Origin: Ignavibacteriaceae bacterium
Lineage (GTDB): Bacteria; Bacteroidota; Ignavibacteria; Ignavibacteriales; Ignavibacteriaceae
DNA length: 11,010 bases
Assembly (NCBI GenBank): GCA_025455085.1
Contig: JALONF010000143.1
Coordinates: 1 to 11,010 of the forward strand
Direction: 5' to 3'
Positions within the stretch are counted from its first letter, which is position 1. Each line of letters starts with the position of its first letter. Positions 6,352-11,010 of the stretch are shown piece by piece. The position numbers and the translations under genes were made by a program. The notes beneath the pieces are model-generated. The model worked only from the letters and a program-made list of their open reading frames with translations, did not search any database and had not been told where the DNA came from.

Positions 6352-6921
6352 AAATGGTATATCCGGGTCATCTTCATTTGAAGATGATACCTCCGGCTCA
6401 CTATCAGTTTGAACAGGAACTTCCTGTTCAGGATCATACGGATGCTTTGCATAAAGCAATTCATAGAAGCGGTCAATGATTTTATCTCTGAACGCTTCTT
6501 TTTTTACCTTATCTTTAATCCCGGTAATTTTTAGCTCATCCATATTTTTGAGCCATCCGACAGATTGACCGTTCCAGATGACAACCACTTTCTGATTGTT
6601 ATCAACCTTTTGAGCAGTCAATTTCAATTTACCGCCGTTTTTCAGATTCTCGATGTTCGACATGCAGTTAAGAATACCGAGCGTCATCCAGGAATGAAGA
6701 CCGAATTGAACCTGATATACAGCACCGTTATCTGAAATGTAGATATCAAGTTTTTTCTGTTCTTTATCCTTGAAATCATAAACGTGTTTGTTGAAACCAA
6801 GAAAGTCACCTGATATACCAGGAAATATATTCTTCTGACAAATAAATTTGCCTGAACCCTGGTCAATAGCAACATAGTTCAACTGTCCTTGCTGAACCTG
6901 TTCGTCAGTTAATAAACCCAT
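6349..6921 (-). CDS. Phage SSB-like single-stranded DNA-binding protein
   Basis: A 190-residue protein whose strongest clue is its tail: after about residue 165 it becomes disordered and acidic (QTDSEPEVSSSNEDDPDIPF). It ends in the DDxDIPF tip typical of bacterial and phage SSBs, which docks replication and repair partners. The first 130 residues are strand-rich with exposed aromatics (HVYDF at 46-50, YQVQFGLHSWMTLGIL at 69-84, KVVVIWNGQSVGWL at 111-124), compatible with an OB-type fold, though not a textbook SSB motif set. AAGGAGATTTATT precedes the ATG. Next to a coiled-coil protein and a PD-(D/E)XK nuclease it completes an ssDNA handling/recombination cassette. It would coat ssDNA in the cytoplasm and recruit partners such as the primase-helicase (inference). 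Confidence 0.75.
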   Translation of the reverse strand: MGLLTDEQVQQGQLNYVAIDQGSGKFICQKNIFPGISGDFLGFNKHVYDFKDKEQKKLDIYISDNGAVYQVQFGLHSWMTLGILNCMSNIENLKNGGKLKLTAQKVDNNQKVVVIWNGQSVGWLKNMDELKITGIKDKVKKEAFRDKIIDRFYELLYAKHPYDPEQEVPVQTDSEPEVSSSNEDDPDIPF

Positions 6922-6973
6922 AATAAATCTCCTTGAAAAAATGATATAAAAAATTAATTAGAGTTGGTTGCTC

Positions 6974-7642
6974 TTATCTCAAAACCAAGTTCGGGTCCTC
7001 ATATATTTTCAGACCCGGTATTTCACGTAAGCCGGATTTAATTGCGGCTCTTAGTTTCTTCTCATCAGGAATCATATACATTCTTGGGATGAGTGATTCA
7101 TCAACAATCTTATAATCCCATGCTGTTCTCAAAGATTTCGATTTGCTTTGTTCGAGTTCTTTCTCTCTCATTCTGAGGTCGAGTTCACTGACATCAGAAA
7201 CAACCGGCACTGCAGGAATATCAGGAAGAGGAGTACCATTTGCCTTTGCTTCAGCTTCGAGCTTAGCTCTTTCCTCTTCAGCTTTTCTTCTTTCAGTTTC
7301 GAACCGTGCCTGTTCTTCCTGAACTTTTCTCAGCTCTTCCTGCCTAATTCTTTCCTTTTCGATTTCATAAGACCTGATTTGTTCACGTAATCCTTTGATT
7401 GCACTTGTCAAATCGCCTGCAAGCTCTTTGGCACGAGCATCAATCTCTCTCTCTTTTTCAAGAAATGGTTTCTTTGTTTCAACACGTTTCTCCTCGATGA
7501 GCTTCTCAATTTTCTGAGCATCCTTGACGAGACTTTTTGCCATGTCAATAGTGTCAGAGTTGACAACTATCGTCGCACATTTATCTGCGAAAAGCAATAT
7601 CTCAGTTTTAATCGGTTGAAAAATCTCTAATCCAGTATTCAT
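6974..7642 (-). CDS. Phage coiled-coil protein of the recombination cassette
   Basis: 222 residues. Residues about 40-140 form a long charged coiled coil (heptads through KIEKLIEEKRVETKKPFLEK and EEERAKLEAEAKANG). A proline-rich hinge (PLPDIPAVPVV) follows, then a conserved C-terminal segment beginning WDYKIVDESLIPRMYM near 175-190 and ending around REIPGLKIYED. The pattern W.Y.I.DE..IPR.Y...DEKK..A...G.REIPG is one I associate with proteins found beside RecT/exonuclease or SSB genes in many phages. No biochemical role is established to my knowledge. AGGAGATTAAG precedes the ATG. Likely a structural partner of the neighbouring nuclease or SSB-like protein (inference). Confidence 0.8.
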   Translation of the reverse strand: MNTGLEIFQPIKTEILLFADKCATIVVNSDTIDMAKSLVKDAQKIEKLIEEKRVETKKPFLEKEREIDARAKELAGDLTSAIKGLREQIRSYEIEKERIRQEELRKVQEEQARFETERRKAEEERAKLEAEAKANGTPLPDIPAVPVVSDVSELDLRMREKELEQSKSKSLRTAWDYKIVDESLIPRMYMIPDEKKLRAAIKSGLREIPGLKIYEDPNLVLR

Positions 7643-7676
7643 CTTAATCTCCTAATAATATTATAAAAAAATTGAA

Positions 7677-8852
7677 TTATTTGTCTTGATAAAAATTCTT
7701 CCGGACATAGTTGAAAACATAGTCAGCCGCCGGAATCCACTTAACAACTTCATTCATTCCTGCACCGTTTAATTTGCCGGAGATGAATAAAATATCTTTG
7801 GTTATTTTGAGTTTATTCGATTCCTCATCAGAAGAATCTGAATCTTCCACATCAACGTTGTAAGCACCAAGCAAATGTGGTATTTTCTTTGCGAGTTTTG
7901 TACCTGTCCAATCTTTGGTTGAATATGTCGGGACATCTTTCCAGTCATAAGGTGCTACATTAAGAAGCCGGTCAAATTTAATACCGAGACTTTTTTCAGC
8001 AATTAAATCATACATACCTAATTGTACCCCATGGTCAGGGAAAAAGCCATGCTTACCTGATTTGAAATCAATCAAAGCTTTTAATCTTTGCTTTTGCTTT
8101 GTTTCTTTTGGCTCTCCTTTATTCTTCCCTGATTGATAAACATCTCCATAGAAATCTTTAACCGGAATCGAACATTCACATGGCAGGTCAAGAGCTCCAC
8201 CAAATCTGTATTTACCGTCATCATAAATTCCGACAATCTCCACAGCAATCGGTTCAACTTCATAATCAATGCAAAACTGAATCAATGAAGCCAAATCTTT
8301 CTTTACTTCATAAACCCAGTTAGTTGTATCAAAATCAATATTATGTTCCTCGATATAAAGAGAAACACGTCCCGGAATAGAATCAAATTCAAACCAACGT
8401 TCATGTCTGCTATTAGCAGAGCGAAGGTAATCAGCAATCAGAATATGAATGAGAGTACCATAGAAAGCTCTCTCACGCATAAATTTGTAATAACCCTTCA
8501 ATCCAAGCTCACCGATAATTTTCAGCTTCCCGAAAGATGTGGGCATGGTTTTATCGATAATATTAGTAACCGACGGAAAAAATTTAACCAGGTTTTTAGG
8601 TATAATTGTATCTTCAGGATTAAAATCATCCACTGTAAGATAATGTCTGTTATTGTGCTGATTGAAACGATACACTTTCGGTACCTTAATCGTACTCTTA
8701 AAAGCAGGATTGACATAGAAGGGTTCTATAACTTCAATCAATCTTTCTTCCGGTTGAATAGTCTTTACAATATTCCCTATCTGATTTTCAAACAGCTTTA
8801 ATGCATTAGTCATTTCAGATAGGGCTTTCGATGTGTTTGTTGCTTTTATCAT
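7677..8852 (-). CDS. PD-(D/E)XK nuclease (RecB/Cas4-like exonuclease)
   Basis: 391 residues with the RecB-family nuclease motif order: FYGTLIHILIADYL with H136, E205 in PIAVEIV, FGGALDLPC with D222, IDFKSGK with D262 and K264, and the QLGMYD helix with Q277 and Y281. These match the metal and catalytic residues of phage exonucleases that resect dsDNA ends. I chose ATG at 8852 rather than in-frame TTG at 8867. The ATG has GGGAG at 8-nt spacing and an ATGA overlap with the small membrane-protein gene upstream. An acidic stretch (VEDSDSSDEES, about 335-345) interrupts the C-terminal part and is probably a flexible loop. With the SSB-like and coiled-coil genes it forms a Red-like cassette, but no annealase is seen in this window. 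Confidence 0.88.
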   Translation of the reverse strand: MIKATNTSKALSEMTNALKLFENQIGNIVKTIQPEERLIEVIEPFYVNPAFKSTIKVPKVYRFNQHNNRHYLTVDDFNPEDTIIPKNLVKFFPSVTNIIDKTMPTSFGKLKIIGELGLKGYYKFMRERAFYGTLIHILIADYLRSANSRHERWFEFDSIPGRVSLYIEEHNIDFDTTNWVYEVKKDLASLIQFCIDYEVEPIAVEIVGIYDDGKYRFGGALDLPCECSIPVKDFYGDVYQSGKNKGEPKETKQKQRLKALIDFKSGKHGFFPDHGVQLGMYDLIAEKSLGIKFDRLLNVAPYDWKDVPTYSTKDWTGTKLAKKIPHLLGAYNVDVEDSDSSDEESNKLKITKDILFISGKLNGAGMNEVVKWIPAADYVFNYVRKNFYQDK

Positions 8853-8998
8853 TTGAAATACTCCCAAATTCTGAATTCAAAAAATCCATAACCGGCAACA
8901 AAGAGAATCGCTGTGATAGTCAGTCCAAAAATGACATTAAGAATTGTATCAATCCTTGATTGTTTTTTGTAGAAATCTTTTGCTCTGACTGGTTTCAT
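8849..8998 (-). CDS. Small single-pass membrane protein (49 aa)
   Basis: A short gene translated by hand. A basic N-terminus (MKPVRAKDFYKKQSRID) is followed by one hydrophobic helix (TILNVIFGLTITAILFVAGY, about 18-37) and a short aromatic tail (FFEFRIWEYFK). Positive charges before the helix predict an inside N-terminus. GAAGGAATTTTAT gives a strong ribosome site before the ATG, and its TGA overlaps the nuclease ATG as ATGA. Function is unknown; holin-like or anchoring roles are possible but not supported by anything specific. Confidence 0.75.
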   Translation of the reverse strand: MKPVRAKDFYKKQSRIDTILNVIFGLTITAILFVAGYGFFEFRIWEYFK

Positions 8999-9041
8999 AT
9001 AAAATTCCTTCTTATTTTTGTGAAACATTAAGTTGTTTATT

Positions 9042-9083
9042 TTGCTTTTACTGATTTACTCTCAAGATTTGAAGTAAAAGCAA
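9042..9083. repeat. 10-bp inverted repeat between two genes
   Basis: TTGCTTTTAC at 9042-9051 and GTAAAAGCAA at 9074-9083 form a perfect inverted repeat with a 22-nt loop, directly after the HTH gene stop. On the minus strand no U-run follows (AAATAAACAAC), so it is not a convincing terminator for the genes here. It could be an operator for a dimeric regulator such as the adjacent HTH protein, or a weak RNA hairpin. Confidence 0.4.
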
Positions 9084-9085
9084 TT

Positions 9086-9331
9086 TTAATTTTTTAGCCA
9101 TTTCTTTCTGCTTTTCCTGTAAAATTCTGTCAAATCTTCATTAATCATTTCCGGTTGGAACTTTTGATTTAACGGCTCATCAGGTTTAACATCATTCAGC
9201 CAGTCTTCACGGATATTGATTCTTTTACCGACTGTGATGTATTTCAGCCGTCCCGAATCAATCAGCTCCTTAACGAATTTCAGAGACCGTCCTAACCGCT
9301 TGCGTACCTGATTAATGGATAAGTAGACCAT
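9086..9331 (-). CDS. Excisionase-type helix-turn-helix DNA-binding protein
   Basis: 81 residues. The first 50 form a MerR/excisionase-like winged helix-turn-helix: LSINQVRKRLG, then SLKFVKELIDSGRLKYITVGKRINIREDWL, where the G-L-...-VGKR..I hairpin is the wing. Proteins with this domain (HTH_17 type) act as recombination directionality factors or small regulators. The C-terminal 30 residues are charged and end RKSRKKWLKN. GAAAGGAATAATAAATA precedes the ATG. No integrase is in the window, so an excision role is only suggested. The inverted repeat just downstream is a possible binding site. Confidence 0.78.
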   Translation of the reverse strand: MVYLSINQVRKRLGRSLKFVKELIDSGRLKYITVGKRINIREDWLNDVKPDEPLNQKFQPEMINEDLTEFYRKSRKKWLKN

Positions 9332-9378
9332 TATTTATTATTCCTTTCTCGCACCTCTCCGTACTATCTTTTTTGTTC

Positions 9379-9921
9379 TCAATTACTTAATAAAATATTG
9401 AGTAAAAACGTGGCATCTTTTATTATTTGTGCGGAACCAGACACGGATTTGATTTGTGCGGAACCATACACGTATTCGATTTGTGCGGAACCAGACACGG
9501 ATTTGATTTGTGCGGAACCAGACACGGATTCAATTTGTGCGGAACCAGACACGGATTGAACATTGCAATTGACTACTTTATTTATTTTTGCATTTCCACC
9601 CAAAATATACATACCCCCGCAAAGTATTTTAAAAACGCCTTCGGTTAATATTTTTGGTTTGAGAATTGCTTTTAATTTTTTGATAATTTTGGTTTCAAAA
9701 GTATCATTCCACCACGCAGGTTTTTCGTCATCAATGTTTAATTTATATGTTTCTAAGTCGCATGGGTTTTGAGGCACAAATTCAATCCTTACCCATTTTG
9801 ATTGAATTTTATCGTCTCCATGAAGATTATAAATGTCTATTAAATCCTCATGTGAATCGGTAAAATCATTGTGGTAAATTTCACCGTTTTTACTTACTAT
9901 AACTGAAAAGAATCGACACAT
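9379..9921 (-). CDS. Phage protein with five tandem SVSGSAQI repeats
   Basis: 180 residues in two parts. Residues 1-100 form an N-terminal domain (MCRFFSVIVSKNGEIYHNDF, later PCDLETYKLNIDDEKPAWW), a layout seen in anonymous phage and gut-bacterial proteins. Residues about 104-166 begin MYILGGNAKI and then carry five near-identical 9-residue units SVSGSAQI(E/K), one altered to YVYGSAQI. The spacing of small and hydrophobic residues suggests a short beta-solenoid. The repeats are also near-identical in DNA (27-bp period), so they can expand or contract in frame. The C-terminus is a hydrophobic FLLNILLSN. A strong AAAGGAGATAAAA precedes the ATG. Function unknown. Confidence 0.78.
   Translation of the reverse strand: MCRFFSVIVSKNGEIYHNDFTDSHEDLIDIYNLHGDDKIQSKWVRIEFVPQNPCDLETYKLNIDDEKPAWWNDTFETKIIKKLKAILKPKILTEGVFKILCGGMYILGGNAKINKVVNCNVQSVSGSAQIESVSGSAQIKSVSGSAQIEYVYGSAQIKSVSGSAQIIKDATFLLNILLSN
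9426..9560. repeat. Five 27-bp tandem repeats inside a gene
   Basis: The unit begins TTTGTGCGGAACCAGACACG and recurs at 9426, 9453, 9480, 9507 and 9534 with few changes (the second copy has CATACACGTATTC). The period is a multiple of three, so copy-number change keeps the reading frame. No unique spacers separate the copies. Confidence 0.92.
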
Positions 9922-9944
9922 TTTTATCTCCTTTTATTTTATTA

Positions 9945-10145
9945 TTAAAAATCGTTATTCTCCATAAAAACAATATGATTATGAAAGCTATTCTCAGCGT
10001 CCTGGTATGCAAGGATTTCACAGCAAAAATCATCTAACATTTTCAATTGTTCATCACACAATAACTGCTCAGCTACAATCTGCTTGACAGTAGGAATTAA
10101 TAAGTGAAGCATATCAGTTTTACCGTTCATTTCATCGAGTGTCAT
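9945..10145 (-). CDS. Small hypothetical protein (66 aa)
   Basis: Unrecognised, acidic and largely helical (KTDMLHLLIPTVKQIVAEQL, then DEQLKMLDDFCCEILAYQDA). It contains two adjacent cysteines and ends with FMENNDF. The ATG overlaps the TGA of the upstream gene as ATGA, and GAGGAACAGGTT supplies a ribosome site. Coupled translation with the ribbon-helix-helix-like protein suggests that the two may act together, for example as regulator and partner, which is inference. Confidence 0.68.
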   Translation of the reverse strand: MTLDEMNGKTDMLHLLIPTVKQIVAEQLLCDEQLKMLDDFCCEILAYQDAENSFHNHIVFMENNDF

Positions 10146-10342
10146 AACCTGTTCCTCAGTAATTGTATTTCAACATATTGTTTAGCAATCCGGTTCTTAT
10201 CTCTCCCTTGCAGACTTGCTATTTTGTTGAGCATAGCGTTCATTTGTTCATCGAGTTCAAAGGTAATAGTATGTGTTCTATTCGGAATTTCCTTTTTATC
10301 GAACAAATAAGAATTGACATGAGATATTTTAGTTACTTCCAT
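10142..10342 (-). CDS. Ribbon-helix-helix-like small protein (66 aa)
   Basis: Residues about 23-66 read as a strand (THTITFELDEQ), a helix (MNAMLNKIASLQGR) and a second helix (DKNRIAKQYVEIQLLRNRL). This is the order of CopG/Arc-type ribbon-helix-helix domains, which bind operators as dimers. The N-terminal 20 residues are an extra extension. AAGGCTACAA precedes the ATG, nearly the same leader (AAGGYTACAAATGGA) as the upstream pentapeptide gene. It starts 12 nt after the restored C-terminal stop of that gene. The fold is inferred from pattern only. Confidence 0.6.
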   Translation of the reverse strand: MEVTKISHVNSYLFDKKEIPNRTHTITFELDEQMNAMLNKIASLQGRDKNRIAKQYVEIQLLRNRL

Positions 10343-10354
10343 TTGTAGCCTTAT

Positions 10355-10603
10355 TTAATTTTCTAACAGCCAATTTTTCATACATTCATAGATAAAAATT
10401 CGCACTTTCATTTGAGGGCTTCCTTTAGGAAATTCATTCGGATTATTATTAAAATCAGCGTCCCATTCTTCAATGGTGCGACAATAACAACCAAGTCTAA
10501 CATAATTTTTATTTTTATGTTTGAATCCATAAGATAAATATGGGTAAGATGACTGAATTGATATTATACCAACTGCACCGCTAAGGTCTGCACCGCTAAG
10601 GTG
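10355..10603 (-). pseudogene. Out-of-frame C-terminal domain of the pentapeptide-repeat protein
   Basis: In another frame this region continues the repeat (LSGADLSGAVGIISIQSS) into a non-repeat domain of about 70 residues: SYPYLSYGFKHKNKNYVRLG, CYCRTIEEWDADFNN, and the end MKNWLLEN before TAA. Phage pentapeptide proteins often end with a domain like this (G-C-x-C-x-x-IEEW). It follows the 10564-10995 ORF in frame if 7 nt are restored, or 8 removed, at the irregular repeat at 10595-10610. The stop lies 12 nt before the next gene, exactly where the operon would place a gene end. Confidence 0.75.
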
Positions 10604-10995
10604 CTAAGGTATGCACGTCTAAGGTCTGCACCGCTAAGGTCTGCACCGATAAGGTCTGCACGTCTAAGGTATGCACCGCTAAGGTCTGCACCTCTAAGGT
10701 CTGCACCTTCAAGGTATGCACCTTCAAGGTATGCACCGCTAAGGTCTGCACCTCTAAGGTCTGCACCTCTAAGGTATGCACCTTCAAGGTATGCACCGCT
10801 AAGGTATGCACCTCTAAGGTATGCACCGCTAAGGTATGCACCGCTAAGGTCTGCACGTCTAAGGTCTGCACGTCTAAGGTATGCACCGCTAAGGTCTGCA
10901 CCGCTAAGGTATGCACGTATGCCTTCGGAGTCAGTATTATCCTCACTCCAAATTTTGTGTTTTCTTAGAATTTCTTTTAAATCATTAGAATCCAT
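10564..10995 (-). pseudogene. Pentapeptide-repeat protein, frameshifted in its repeats
   Basis: A 27-residue leader (MDSNDLKEILRKHKIWSEDN, then TDSEGIR) precedes about 20 consecutive A(D/Y)LXX pentapeptides (28-127), predicted to form a right-handed quadrilateral beta-helix. Family members can mimic DNA or act as scaffolds, but here no target can be named. The last residues, TLAVQTLAVQLV, are repeat DNA read in the wrong frame after an 8-nt unit, GCTAAGGT, is doubled at 10595-10610 (equivalently 7 nt missing from a 15-bp unit). The restored protein would be about 215 residues and end with the domain at 10355-10603. AAGGTTACAA precedes the ATG. Confidence 0.85.
10570..10915. repeat. 15-bp tandem repeat array encoding pentapeptides
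   Basis: About 22 units of the form CTAAGGT(A/C)TGCACC(G/T) lie head to tail, varying mainly at the two positions that change D/Y and the fourth/fifth residue. The only irregular unit is at 10595-10610. The array is open in other frames on the same strand too, giving meaningless TLAVQ/TLEVH translations. Confidence 0.93.
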
Positions 10996-11010
10996 TTGTA
11001 ACCTTATAAT

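Noticed and set aside
6134..6352. 72-residue plus-strand ORF across the tRNA-like element
   Set aside because: It is on the opposite strand to every gene here and overlaps structured RNA. It has no ribosome site and its sequence is not protein-like.
8343..8801. 152-residue plus-strand ORF
   Set aside because: It lies wholly antisense to the PD-(D/E)XK nuclease, which carries all catalytic motifs, and has no recognisable domain.
7677..8867. TTG start at 8867 for the nuclease
   Set aside because: ATG at 8852 has GGGAG at good spacing and an ATGA overlap with the preceding gene. The TTG would lie inside that gene without a ribosome site of its own.
9426..9560. CRISPR-like direct repeats (27-bp) and, at 10570-10915, 15-bp repeats
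   Set aside because: Copies are directly adjacent with no unique spacers and translate into regular protein repeats.
10596..10946. 116-residue ORF with TLAVH/TLEVQ repeats on the minus strand
   Set aside because: It is the 15-bp pentapeptide array read in another frame. Any frame of such an array stays open, and the pentapeptide frame has the ribosome site and a sensible leader.

Overview
The window is an AT-rich stretch in which every credible protein gene lies on the minus strand, tightly packed with 1-15 nt gaps or ATGA/TTGA overlaps. Most starts have a good Shine-Dalgarno sequence (AAGGAG, AGGAG or AAGGA). The content is a phage or integrated-phage early region covering replication, recombination and DNA modification: a Prim-Pol/VapE primase-helicase, a DnaQ-like exonuclease, an SSB-like protein, a PD-(D/E)XK nuclease, a cytosine methyltransferase remnant, an excisionase-type HTH protein and many small orphans. 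The methyltransferase belongs to a subtype (LECTNFSKAKGG instead of the usual PPC motif) that I associate from memory with phages of Bacteroidota. The strong Shine-Dalgarno sites are less typical of that phylum, so the host is only a suggestion.

Layout in transcription order, from high to low coordinates. 10995-10355: a pentapeptide-repeat protein broken by a slip in its 15-bp repeats. 10342-9945: two small genes, one ribbon-helix-helix-like. 9921-9379: a protein with five 9-residue repeats. 9331-9086: an excisionase-type HTH protein. 8998-6349: a recombination/ssDNA cassette (small membrane protein, PD-(D/E)XK nuclease, coiled-coil protein, SSB-like protein with an acidic DDPDIPF tail). 6351-6000: a 350-nt non-coding island with a terminator-like stem, a 141-nt tRNA-like element with an oversized middle, and a 12-bp stem in the leader of the next gene. 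5992-5354: three small orphans. 5357-4259: one ancestral gene split in two by a 25-bp tandem duplication. 4258-3532: a small orphan, then a C5 methyltransferase that lost its central and C-terminal parts, with a 16-codon remnant of its tail still present. 3530-2460: a small membrane protein, a small orphan and a radical SAM protein. 2459-1: the exonuclease and the primase-helicase, which runs off the window.

The main finding is that three separate genes carry lesions readable from the sequence itself: a 25-bp duplication, a 7/8-nt slip inside repeats, and an internal deletion. In the first two, removing or restoring the repeat fraction rebuilds a continuous reading frame with a sensible protein. 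This suggests repeat-driven on/off variation, a decaying prophage, or systematic assembly error. Reads would decide between them. The second point of interest is the structured RNA island. Two of its stems contain G-U pairs that work only in the minus-strand transcript, so they probably act as RNA.
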